Shown: piece by piece, positions 12,679 to 22,829 of the stretch
Position numbering within the stretch: position 1 is the first letter of the stretch
How the letters are laid out: each line of letters starts with the position of its first letter
NCBI GenBank assembly: GCA_029204225.1
Contig: CM055092.1
Location: 98,799,742 to 98,863,741, forward strand
DNA: 64,000 nucleotides
Origin: Diphasiastrum complanatum
Lineage: Eukaryota > Streptophyta > Lycopodiopsida > Lycopodiales > Lycopodiaceae
Direction: 5' to 3'
Translations under genes and position numbers: made by a program
Notes under the pieces: model-generated
Database searches by the model: none
Seen by the model: only the letters and a program-made list of their open reading frames with translations
Told to the model about the DNA's origin: nothing

Positions 12679-12732
12679 TAATGAGACTTGAGAAAAAAAA
12701 AAAAAGAGCTTGAGAAAGAGAGAGCTTAAGAT

Positions 12733-12763
12733 TTTGTGTGTGTGTGTGTGTGTGTGAGTGAGT

Positions 12764-12847
<84 letters not shown>

Positions 12848-12917
12848 GAGAGAGAGATATGGCAGCTTAACAAATGGAAAGAAACAAAGAGAGCTTAAAA
12901 AAGATAAAACTTCAAAT

Positions 12918-12991
<74 letters not shown>
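12733..12991. repeat. Compound microsatellite (GT)n, (GAGT)n, (GA)n
   Basis: In order: (TG)n at about 12,735-12,755, (GAGT)n, a (GA)n run from about 12,769 to 12,858, about 60 bases of unique sequence, then (GT)n at 12,919-12,948 and (GA)n to 12,991. The array sits between the truncated LARD LTR and a Copia LTR. Frames through it are simple-repeat artefacts. Confidence 0.97.
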
Positions 12992-12995
<4 letters not shown>

Positions 12996-13038
12996 AAAGA
13001 TCGTGGCTCGAAGTGGTCGCTCTCCAGGGGGTCCCGAT

Positions 13039-13693
13039 TGTTGGAATTCGATGCTCAGCCTCAAATCCATTCATTAATGAGCATCCTGAAAGCTATCCTA
13101 AATCCATAAAAAGAAGGCTTGAATATTGGGCAGAAGATCGAAAAATTTAGAATTGAATTTTCCAAAAAAATTTGAACCGGATCGACTCGAAAAATTCGTA
13201 ATTTTTTGAGTCAATGTATATTTTTGAGTCAATGTACATTTTTTGATACATTGTAAATTTCAATATTGTCGGTTAGAAATCTTATCTGTATTAACAGTCT
13301 GTCTACTTTGTAATTCAAAAGTAGTTGCAATAAATGAGGCAGATAGGATTTAATGCTAATTAGATATTTAGCAAGTAGAAGATATTTTGTAACAAACAAA
13401 TAAACTATGGATATGAAGTTAGTTAAGACTTAATCTTCGTCAAAAAACTTGTTCTGATTTTTTGAATTTCTATAGCCAGCGTTTATCACGCTTAACCAGC
13501 TGAAGTTATTACTTCAAGCAATTGTATTCATTTGTTAATATTAATCAGAGTGCAATTTTAGTCCTACTACTGTATCATTTCATTGTTCATCTATGAATCA
13601 TTCATTTTGAATGATCTGCTGCTAACTGTGGCGCTTCCGATCCTACACCAAGCTCGCTCATCAGCTTCTACTCATTTTCACTGATTTTCGACA
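13039..13693 (+). repeat. LTR of the 13-kb Copia element
   Basis: 655 bases, TG...CA, PBS immediately downstream. Its ends match the LTRs at 7,846-8,640 and 60,168-61,107. Confidence 0.85.
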
Positions 13694-14610
13694 TGGTATC
13701 AGAACGAGCATTTTAGTAATCTTTTTTTATTGCAAATTATTAGTCGTATTTCTATCAAGACAACATTTTAGCAAGCGCATAGTCACAAGTATTTTGAAAT
13801 CGTTGTTACTACCAAAGATCTCGCTCAACCAGAATGGATCTGTCTTCTCTTATCGAGAGACTCGATGGAGAGAACTATCATCTCTAGAAGTTCAAAATGA
13901 AAGTCATGTTATTAGCAAAGGAACTATGGGACATTGTTGATGGCATAGAAGTCAAGCCAGAAGGTGATGCATCCATTATCACCAAATGGAAACTGAGAGA
14001 TGGCAAGGCATTTGCCATGATCACTCTCAATATCATGGATACACAGATAATTCAGATACATAATGCTCAAACAGCATGGGACATCCTAGCATCCCTACAT
14101 GATATCAAGGATGTTTATACTTCCAAGTTACATTTGGCAAAGAAATTTTTCAACCTAAAGATGTGAGAAGTAGAAAGTGTTACAAGTCATATCAACACTT
14201 TCAAAAATTTTATGGAGCAAATGGCTCCGATTGGCTCAATTATTGAAGATTCTGGTGCTATTACGAATCTACTATCGAGTCTACCTAAAGCCTATGAAAT
14301 TGGATCATGATAATTTTGACCCAGGAGCAAATCACTCTATCAAGAGCGAAATCAGAAAATCTACATCCTCCTCAGGCTCAGGGTCGGATCCTCAAGCTCC
14401 ATATTCAAAAAATCAAAAGCTTAGATCCAATTAGAAGAGCAATATGCAACCATGGTCAAATTTTGGCTCTAGGTCAAATTTTGACTCAGGGTCAAATTTG
14501 AACCCTTCATCTTTCGAACCAAAGTAGAAACTATTTTGCAGATACTGCAAGAAAACTGGACATGAAATGAAGGACTGCAAAACTTTGAAATATAACAATG
14601 AGAAGAATTG
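13039..14610 (+). mobile_element. Ty1/Copia 5' end: LTR, PBS and gag
   Basis: The LTR is 13,039-13,693 (TGTTGGAATTCGATGC to TTTTCGACA), with a tRNA-Met PBS (TGGTATCAGAAC) at 13,694. gag starts near 13,834 (MDLSSLIERLDGENYHL), has a UBN2-type run (KVMLLAKELWDIVDGIEVKP) and ends with a CCHC zinc knuckle (CRYCKKTGHEMKDC) near 14,537-14,578. Protease, integrase, RT and RNase H are absent; the sequence changes to an unrelated gene remnant at about 14,610. Broken. A G-run resembling a polypurine tract lies just before the LTR, so the LTR may once have had internal sequence on both sides. Confidence 0.9.
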
Positions 14611-14619
14611 ATAATGAAA

Positions 14620-15528
14620 GATCATTGAGGACTTTTTAATCCTGCATTCTATGCCATTATTTGTTTTACTATCCCAGCCTTGATCCATGAGATCTGACAA
14701 AGTCTCATCTGATAAATCCTTGCAAACAAATAAAGTTGGTGTCCTACGAACATCAGCACTCGAGAAAAAATCAACAAGTGTATGCAATGAGATAAACCAA
14801 CTTAGGTGAACAATTTTCGAGCCTGTGCTTATCTTCATAGCATTTTTAATATTAATGAGTAGCTTGCATCTCAAGGATTCAGAAACAATGTTGTCTAGAG
14901 TAGGCCACTCATCACTTTGAAAATTAGGCAATGGAATTGCTGCGAGCTTGCCAAACCTCCATCTGTTTGTGGCATATATAAAGATTCATAAAAATAGATA
15001 CCACAATCTGCAAGTTCCTTTGGACTTCTTCCTCTTTATTGTAGCTTTCCAACATCAGAGTGAATCACGTCTAATATTCCTGCAAGTGATTGTGCGAGCT
15101 CTCATTCACTTATGCATGATGGATATAAATCTGAAAGAAAAAAACAATGTTGAAGCATTTAAATCATAATCTGAAGAGCATCAATAAAGGAAGTCACCTA
15201 TGATTGTTGTAGAGTGCATATGTTTTGATATACTTACAATTACATTTTTTATGAAGGATTGATATCATGAATGCATATATACATGTTGCACTAAGACTTC
15301 TGATATCGATTGACCTCCCGGGGTAGTCTTAAACTCCAAAATTTTTGCTTTCCAATAAGATTTGTAAGTCATTTTTGCTCTTTTCTTTTGTTGAAAATTG
15401 CCCTTTGATGATGGATGCAGCAATACCCATGAGTTTTTCGTATATTTTGTTGGCTTCCAGTTATCAGCTTCATCTTTCTCATTGTAAAGAATCACATAAT
15501 CGATTGTAGATCTGGGTCTCCTCGCCAT
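14620..15528 (-). pseudogene. Unrecognised, apparently spliced gene remnant
   Basis: The minus-strand frame from 15,528 reads MARRPRSTIDYVILYNEKDE, then a basic stretch (KKRAKMTYKSYWKAKILEF), and leaves frame near 15,280. A plausible splice acceptor (tttctttcag) lies at about 15,128. Coding-like runs follow: ELAQSLAGILDVIHSDVGKL near 15,080, ELADCGIYFYESLYMPQTDG near 15,000, and LPNFQSDEWPTLDNIVSESL near 14,930, the last continuing to about 14,830. Stops and frame changes separate them, so this is either a multi-exon gene read without its splice map or a decayed one. I do not recognise the family. It is not a retroelement protein I know. It borders the broken end of the 13-kb Copia element. 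Confidence 0.35.
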
Positions 15529-15540
15529 TGCTATTTTCTA

Positions 15541-16280
15541 AGCTTGGGCACCAAAAATCTCTCTGATATGTTACTTAATTTTAATTTTTTGTATCACATT
15601 TAATCTAATGTGAATGCCAACATAGTCACAGTTACTGCGTTTACCATATTTTATGTAACTGTACATACTATATTTCTATAACTGTAACTAGTATAGTTAG
15701 AAAATTTCATTATACTAACCAGCATAGTAAAGTAAATTTAACTTGAGATATTGACGTCGGGCAGATTAGCATGTGTCGGGTAGGAAGAAGAAACCAATGG
15801 GATACGTCCATGCTGCCCGGACACAAATTTCAAAGTTTTCTATATTGCATTTTTATTTTTTAGTTAATTTGAACTACGTTACGTAGAGTTCAAATTTGTG
15901 CATTTTGATTGGGCCTGGTGATGGTCGAAACTAAAGAAAAATAAATAAAAGTATCTTTACAAAGGGTCTTTTTGATATTGAGAACTCCTCTAATGGACCA
16001 CATTTGGTAGAACGTATGATGTCAAATTTGTTCAACTCTAGGGGACCTTACCTCGTATGGATAATCTCCTGAGATTTTAGGATATTTTTGTTTGTCCATT
16101 GGGTACTGGTGTGTTTATTTTGTGTTGTGTATTTGTTTCTGGTGTTTTTGGATTTTTGTGTTTTTTTGGGATTTTTTTTTTTTTTGGTGTGGTTTGATTT
16201 TTGGTGTTTTTGGTGTTTTTTGGATTTGTTAAGGGTTTGTGAGTAAGGCAAGGGGAGACTTAGTATGAAAAGGGCTTCGT
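15541..16280. other. No gene; AT-rich then GT-rich low-complexity DNA
   Basis: 15,541-16,040 shows nothing I can assign. 16,080-16,240 is a T/G-only stretch (runs of ttttggtgttttt and a 14-base T run). It leads directly into the G-rich minisatellite block. Confidence 0.5.
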
Positions 16281-16320
16281 AATGGTATGGGTTTTATTTT
16301 TTTGGAAATTTTTGTGGTGT

Positions 16321-16460
16321 CAGATGCAAAAATGTGGGATGCAAATGGAATGCAATGTTGGATTCAAGTTGTTGGATGTAGCGTTGGAATGCAACGTCAG
16401 ATGCAAAAATGTGGGATGCAAATGGAATGCAATGTCAGATTCAAGTTGTTGGATGTACAT
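16321..16460 (+). repeat. 79-bp direct repeat, two copies, at the edge of the satellite block
   Basis: A unit beginning cagatgcaaaaatgtgggat and ending gattcaagttgttggatgta occurs at 16,321-16,381 and 16,400-16,460. A related motif (gattcaagctattggatgta) reappears at about 19,513 on the other side of the 58-bp array, so this unit flanks the array on both sides. Confidence 0.8.
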
Positions 16461-16596
16461 CAGGTTTAAGATCGTCAAATGCAAGATCATTTATGCTGCA
16501 TCTTCATTATAGTGTAGGTGTAGTCTATTGTGGTGGTAATGGAGTGCGGGTGCAATGGCAATGTGATGCTATGGCATTGGGATGCAGTGCAAGGCG

Positions 16597-19260
16597 GAAT
16601 GCGGTGCAAGGACGGTCGGATGCAGTGCAAGGTCTGGATGTTTTGCAAGGGCAGTCGGAAAGCGGTGTTAGGGCGGTCGGAATGCGGTGGCTACGATTCA
16701 AGGGCGGAATGTGATCTGTTTGTGGTGGGATGTGGTCGCTACGGTTCAAGGGTGGGTGTAGTTGGGGTGCGGTCTGTTGCGGGTGTAATTCGGTGGGAGT
16801 GCAGTCGTAATGTGGAGTGAGTGTGGTCGTAATGTGACGTTTGCGGTTGAATGCGGCCTGAGTGCAGTCGTAAGGTGGTGCGAGTGCGGTCGTGATGTTT
16901 GCTGTTGAATGCGGCCTGAGTGCAGTCGTAAGGTGGTGCGAGTGCGGTCGTGATGTTTACGATTGAATGCAGCCTGAGTGCATTCATAAGGTGGTGCGAG
17001 TGCGATCATGATGTTTGCGGTTGAATGTGGCCTGAGTGTAGTTGTAAGGTTGTGCTAGTGCGATCGTGTTGTTTGTGGTTGATTGCGGCCTGAGTGCAGT
17101 CGTAAGGTGGAATGCGGTGCAAGGATGGTCAGATGCAGTGCAAGGTCGGTATGTTGTGCAAGGGCAATCAAAAAGCAGTGTTAGGGCGGTCGGAATGCGG
17201 TGGCTATGGTTCAAGGGCCGAATGTGGTCTGTTTGTGGTGGGATGCGGTCGCTATGGTTCAAGGGAGGGTGTAGTTGGGGTGTGGTCTGTTGCGGGTGTA
17301 ATTTGCTGAGAGTGCAGTCGTAATGTGGAGCAAGTGTGGTCGTAATGTGATGTTTGTGGTTAAATGCGGCCTGAGTGCAGTCGTAAGGTGGTGCGAGTGC
17401 GGTCATGATGTTTGCTATTGAATGAGGCCTGAGTGCAGTCGTAAGGTGGTGCGAGTGCGGTTGTGATGTTTACGGTTGAATGCAACCTGAGTGCATTCAT
17501 AAGGTGGTGCGAGTGCGGTCGTGATGTTTGCAATTGAATGCGGCCTGAGTGCAATTGTAAGGCTGTGTGAGTGCGATCGTGTTGTTTGCGGTTGATTGCG
17601 GCCTGAGTGCAGTCGTAAGGCGGAATGCGGTGCAAGGACGGTCAGATGTAGTGCAAGGTCGGGATGTTGTGCAAGGGCAGTCAAAAAGTAGTGTTAGGGT
17701 GGTCGGAATGCGGTGGCTATGGTTCAAGGGCCGAATGTGGTCTGTTTGTGGTGGGATGCGGTCGCTCTGGTTCAAGGGAGGGTGTAGTTGGGATGTGGTC
17801 TGTTGCGGGTGTAATTCGATGAGAGTGCAGTCGTAATGTGGAGAAAGTGTGGTCGTAATGTGACGTTTGTGGTTAAATGCGGCCTGAGTGCAGTCGTAAG
17901 GTAGTGCGAGTGCGGTCATGATGTTTGCTATTGAATGAGGCCTGAGTGCAGTCGTAAGGTGGTGCGAGTGCGGTTGTGATGTTTACGGTTGAATGCAACC
18001 TGAGTGCATTCATAAGGTGGTGCGAGTGCGGTCGTGATGTTTGCGATTGAATGCGGCCTGAGTGCAATTGTAAGGCTATGTGAGTGCGATCGTGTTGTTT
18101 GCGGTTGATTGCGGCCTGAGTGCAGTCGCAAGGCGGAATGCGGTGCAAGGACGGTCGGATGCAGTGCAAGGTCGGGATGTTGTGCAAGGGCAGTTGAAAA
18201 GCAGTGTTAGGGCGGTCGGAATGCGATGGCTACGGTTCAAGGGCGGAATGTGGTCTGTTTGTGTTGGGATGCAGTCGCTACGGTTCAAGGTTGGGTGTAG
18301 TTGGGGTGTGGTCTGTTGCGGGTGTAATTCGGTGGGAGTGCAGTCGTAATGTGGAGCGAGTGTGGTCATAATGTGACGTTTGCGGTTGAATGCGGCCTGA
18401 GTGCAGTCGTAAGGTGGTGCGAGTGCGGTCGTGATGTTTGCTGTTGAATGCGGCCTGAGTGCAGTCGTAAGGTGGTGCGAGTGCGGTTGTGATGTTTACG
18501 GTTGAATGCAACCTGAGTGCATTCATAAGGTGGTGCGAGTGCGGTCGTGATGTTTGCGGTTGAATGCGGCCTGAGTGCAATTGTAAGGCTGTGTGAGTGC
18601 GATCGTGTTGTTTGCGGTTGATTGCAGCCTGAGTACAGTCGTAAGGCTGTGCGAATGGTCGTGATGTTTGCAATTGAATGTGGCCTGAGTGCAGTCATAA
18701 GGTGGTGCGAGTGTGGTCATGATGTTTGCGGTTGAATGTAGCTTGAGTGTAGTCGTAAGGTTGTGCGAGTGTGGTCATGATGTTTGCGGTTGAATGCGGC
18801 CTGAGTGTAGTCGTAAGGCTGTACGAGTACGATCATGATGTTTGTGGTTGAATGCGGCCTGAGTGCAGTCGTAAGGCTGTGCGAGTGTGGTCATGATGTT
18901 TTCGGTTGAATGTGGTCTGAGTGCAGTCGTAAGGCTATGCGAGTGTAGTTTGTTGCATTGTGATGTGGTGGGAGTGCAGTCATAAGGTGGTGCGAGTGTG
19001 GTCGTGATGTTTGTGGTTGAATGCAGCTTGAGTGCAATCGTATGGTTGTGCGAATGTTGTCATGATGTTTACGATTGAATGCGGCCTGAGTGCAGTCGTA
19101 AGGCTGTGCGAGTGTGGTCATGATGTTTGTGGCTGAATGTGGCCTAAGTGCAGTCGTAAGGCTATGCGAGTGCGGTCTTTTGCGGTGCGATGCAGTGGGA
19201 GTGTAGTCGTAAGGTGGTGCGAGTGTGGTCATGATGTTTGCAGTTGAATGCGGCCTGTTG
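16597..19260 (+). repeat. 58-bp minisatellite with a 513-bp higher-order repeat
   Basis: The monomer is 58 bp, centred on gatgtttgcggttgaatgcg then gcctgagtgcagtcgtaagg; three adjacent copies have this anchor at 16,894, 16,952 and 17,010. In the first part, groups of about five monomers alternate with a unique block of about 220 bp (tgcaaggtcgg...gggtgtaattc). The anchor agggcggtcgg in that block falls at 16,671, 17,184, 17,697 and 18,210, an exact 513-base period. After about 18,350 the array continues as plain, more diverged 58-bp monomers to about 19,260. The plus strand is G-rich: bases 17,101-17,160 hold 24 G against 8 C. No protein or transposon similarity was seen. Confidence 0.95.
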
Positions 19261-19587
19261 TGATTCAAGGCGGATGCAGTGAGAAGGTGGTCTGTGTGTG
19301 GATGAATGCGGTTTATATGCGATTGCAGATGAATGTGGTTTGTTTGCGACTGCAGATGAATGCGGTCTATTTGCGATTAAAGGGTAGATGTGGCCTATTT
19401 GCGGTGGAATGCGATAGTTGGAGGCTCGTTGCAGTTGCTATGGTTTATGGTGGTGCAGTTGGCAGTTTGTGTGGATCGTCAAATATGACTCTGAACAGCG
19501 TCTGATTTAGATCGTCGATTCAAGCTATTGGATGTACCATCGATTCAAAAAATATAAACGGGATGCAGATGTGTGTCGGATGAAAAC

Positions 19588-19735
19588 AGGTGTAGAGGCA
19601 TCAGAGACAAACAAACTCAGAGGGTATTAGATGCAAATGGAGATAGAGGGAGTCGGATGCAAACAAAATGCAAACAAAGTCAGAGGGCATTAGATGCAAA
19701 TAGAGATAGAGGGAGTCAGATGCAAACAAAATGTG
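19588..19735 (+). repeat. About 75-bp repeat, two copies
   Basis: A unit containing cagagggyattagatgcaaa then tagagggagtc and gatgcaaacaaaatg occurs twice in a row, with a partial start before it. The repeat-free gap 19,260-19,588 holds degraded satellite-like motifs (gatgaatgcggt) only. Confidence 0.75.
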
Positions 19736-19849
19736 GTGTCGCTTGGGGGACAAGGTAGTTCGGTCGAAATGGCAATCAGGGATGTCACTTGAAAGTTTTG
19801 TGATCTGGACTAGATTTGGTCTCTTTGAGATGGTGGGGGACCCCTTCGG

Positions 19850-20125
19850 TCGAGATTTGATAGAATCTCTTTGGTTGAGATTTGATACAGTCTCTTCGGT
19901 TGAGATTTGAACAGTGGGCTCCGATTAAGACGTTGACAGTGGCCGTCGGTTGAGATTTAACATTGGCCGTCGGTTGAGATTTGACACTGGCTGTCGGTTG
20001 AGATTTAACACTGGCCGTCGGTTGAGATTTAACACTGGCCGTCGGTTGAGATTTGACACTGGCCGTCGGTTGAGATTTAACTCTGGCTGTCGGTTGAGAT
20101 TTAACACTGGCCATCAGTTAAGATT
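19850..20125 (-). repeat. 24-bp tandem array (eight-codon unit)
   Basis: The plus-strand unit is ggccgtcggttgagatttaa plus cact. It occurs about eight times in near-perfect register (19,930-20,125), after three looser copies. As 24 is a multiple of 3, the minus strand stays open and would encode a repeated SVKSQPTA octapeptide for about 70 residues. There is no start context, partner domain or family to support a gene, so I annotate it as a repeat. Confidence 0.9.
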
Positions 20126-20204
20126 TGAAGGGAATTGAGCATGAAGGGCGGCTGAAGCAGTGTTGCGCTTTAGGGGGTGAGCGTGGAGGTCTGTCTGGAA
20201 GGAA

Positions 20205-20490
20205 TACGGGGTAACAGTTGAATGCGGTCGGTTGGGATGGAATGCGGTCGCAATGGGTGTATGTGGTCGGTTGGGATGGGATACGGTCACAATGGGTGAA
20301 TGCAGATGGTTGCGATGGAATGCAGTCGCGACGGATGGAGGTGGAAGGTGATCCATTTGTGATGGAATGCGGTCTGATGTGATTCAATGACAGATGGAGG
20401 TGGAAGGTGATCTGGTTGTGATGGAATGCGGCTGTTGCGGTTCAATGGTGGATGGAGGTGGAAGGTGGTCTAGTTGCGATGGTGACGAAC
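20205..20490 (+). repeat. Diverged tandem units (gatggaatgcggtc)
   Basis: Units with ggttgggatggaatgcggtc, then longer units of about 65 bp with gatggaggtggaaggtgatc, repeat three to four times with changes. Composition continues the G-rich strand bias of the block at 16.6-19.3 kb. Confidence 0.7.
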
Positions 20491-20499
20491 CCCGTCCAT

Positions 20500-20710
20500 T
20501 GAGACGTGATAAAATCTCTTTGGTTGAGATTTAAACGAGCGCTCCGGTTGAGAATTGAGCAATGGGATCCGGTTGAGATTTAACAGAGTGCATTGGTTGA
20601 GATTTGACACGGTGTGTAAGTTGAGATTTAGTAGATCACTCCGGTTGAGAGTTGATACAGGTGCTTCGGTTGAGATTCCACTGAGGGACTCCGGTTGAGA
20701 ATGGAAGCGT
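20500..20710 (+). repeat. About 30-bp tandem array (ccggttgagattt)
   Basis: Seven or so diverged units share the core yccggttgagattt spaced about 30 bases apart. The core is the same as in the 24-bp array at 19,850-20,125, so both grew from one seed. Confidence 0.8.
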
Positions 20711-21709
20711 GAGGGGATGGGAGGAGCATGAGCTTGTGTTGAAGGAAATCTAGCTCTGTTAGTGCATTTGCTAACTATGAGACAACCAACAGATTTGTGA
20801 GTGTATCAGTCAGTGGATATGGGCAATGATGTAGCCATATATGTGGCTCTGTCCAGTTTGTAGAAACTCGGATGTGGCGAGAGATTGGGAGTTTGTTTGC
20901 ATGGATCTGAGCATGGACAATGTTGCAGTTCTTTGGGATGTAGAATGCATTGGAGTTCAAGTGACAACGGTGTCAAATGTTGACAGATCCCCTATTCCAG
21001 AGGACCTGTTGGTTATTTATTTGCTTCTTCTTCATAATTGTTTCTTGTCTGTTACCAGGCTCGTTTGGGCATTACTTGGCTATTTTCTTATTTGTTACAA
21101 TGCCCTAGCCAGGAAAAAACTGACTAAATCTCTTTGTAGTATAATGTCCCGCTTGTCAGAGTACAACTCAAGGTCGTTCTCTCTTGAAAACACTCACATT
21201 CAAACAGAGATGCAAGCCATGAGCATTCATTTACAAATCAGCATGTAGCCCAAATGAACATTCAATTGATTCTACATCTACCTACTCTAAAAACGAACTG
21301 AATCAGATCCTACACTTTATTAAAACTGAGCTACACTTGCATTAATCCATAGAGCTAAAACAAGAACTAATCTACAACATTTTAGAAGTCCAAGAATCAA
21401 GAAACCAACCAGTGTTTTGATTCTTGGACATCCCAAGAACATCAAAAACGAGAATGCTGGAGGATATGCAAATTTTATATCATATTTCTAGCCTATTTAG
21501 TTTACTTGAATGCTGGTTCCTACATTAATCCACAAACAAGAAAAAAAAACTAATCCACTCTAGGAAAGCAACAAATCTAAATGTTTTTGTTGCATGTAAA
21601 TGATTTTGTGAATGAATTTTTGGATTCATTATTTCAAGTTTAATTTTATTTCATTTAAGTTCTTTCAAGACTTTTTTTATGTAAAAGTAAAGTTAGTAAG
21701 TTCAAGATC
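20711..21709. other. No gene recognised; contains a small perfect hairpin
   Basis: An open frame of 135 codons at 20,841-21,248 has no recognisable domain and I do not support it. gtccaagaatca (21,388-21,399) and its exact complement tgattcttggac (21,418-21,429) form a 12-bp stem with an 18-base loop. Confidence 0.5.
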
Positions 21710-22810
21710 CTAAAGATTGTAAGTAACCCTCCCTTGAGGTTCACAAGTAGTGATCTGACTAAAAGCAAAAAATCCAAACACTCTGATATGGTTGAGTAAT
21801 GGCTTCAATCTTGTCCACACCTGATAAAGTGTCTTGCCATTTTGGACCTCTGAAATGGATCGATTTTGAAGGTAGGCTGTTGTAGTAACAACTTCTGCCC
21901 AGAACTTCTTTGGAAGAGATGCATGGGCTAGCATGCTCCTTGCACTTTCAATGAGTGACTGAGTCTTCCATTTAGCTACACCATTTAACTGAGGTGAGCT
22001 TGTTGTAAAATGTTCTTGTATTCCGGTTGCCTTGTAGAAGTCTTTGAGTTTGTTGGAGATAAATACTCCCTCTGCATTTGATTGTAAAAGCTTTTATTCT
22101 TCTCTGGGGCGATTTTTCTAATGATGCCTTGAACTGTATGAAGAACTTGAGAGTATTGGATTTGTTCTTCAAGAAATATGTTACAGTCCTTTAAGAGAAG
22201 TCATCAATAATAGTCAACAAATAGACAGCTCATCTTGTGGAACTAGTCTACATAGGACCACAAATATCCATGTGTACAAGATCTAGCAAATTTTTAGAAG
22301 TACATTCTGGATCTGAAATGATTGAACTCTTCTAACATGCTTGCTAGAAATACAGCCTTTACATGGAGTATCGGGTTTGCTAATGAAGGGTAAATTTTGT
22401 ACTAAGTTTTGTTTTAACATTTGTTGATAACAACTAGAATTTAAATGGCCTAATCTGTGACATAAGAATGAGTTGAGTTGTGTCCAAGTTGCACAACTCC
22501 AGAATGGGTGTATGACTTGCAGTCATGGAACCAGTCTTGATCGTGAGTCATGTGTTGTGTTGCACCTGAGTCCAAATACCAGGAATCAGTATCTTGTTGC
22601 TCTTCGAATTTGGTCAAAAATGCAGTTTCATCCTTCTCTTCATGCTAGAGTGAGTAACTGGTTGAGGCAGCATTTGCTTGTTGTTGGGACTGCATCTTCT
22701 TTTCATTGTTGTACTTGAGTATTCTGCAATTCTTGATGAGATGGCCAATCCTCTTACAATATTTGTAGAACAGGTTCTGCTTTGGCTGGAATGATGAAGA
22801 AGAATTCAAA
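21710..22810 (-). mobile_element. Ty1/Copia relic: zinc knuckle to integrase
   Basis: Minus strand, 5' to 3'. A CCHC zinc knuckle (YCKRIGHLIKNC) lies near 22,760, a protease-region trace (WYLDSGATQHMT-like) near 22,560, a GAG-pre-integrase trace near 22,450, and integrase parts, ending with the run MLAHASLPKKFWAEVVTTTA at 21,934 and below. Several breaks. No LTRs were recognised. Confidence 0.85.
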
Positions 22811-22829
22811 TTTCACCAGTATTTGACCC

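Noticed and set aside
12616-12950. Ser/Leu- and Arg/Glu-repeat proteins
   Set aside because: Translations of the (GA)n and (GT)n microsatellites.
14620-15528. BEN-domain protein
   Set aside because: A faint resemblance in the first exon and in the STGSK stretch is too weak, and the family is not expected in plants.
19850-20125. CRISPR-like array (regular 24-bp repeats)
   Set aside because: The units are directly adjacent with no unique spacers, and the context is a plant genome.
16525-20387. Many long open frames on the minus strand (His/Thr/Arg-rich proteins)
   Set aside because: They lie in the 58-bp and related arrays. The minus strand is C/A rich and so poor in stops, and 58 is not a multiple of 3, so all frames cycle open. 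No start or domain supports a gene.
20841-21248. 135-codon open frame
   Set aside because: No recognisable domain, no neighbour support, and amino-acid use like chance translation of AT-rich DNA.
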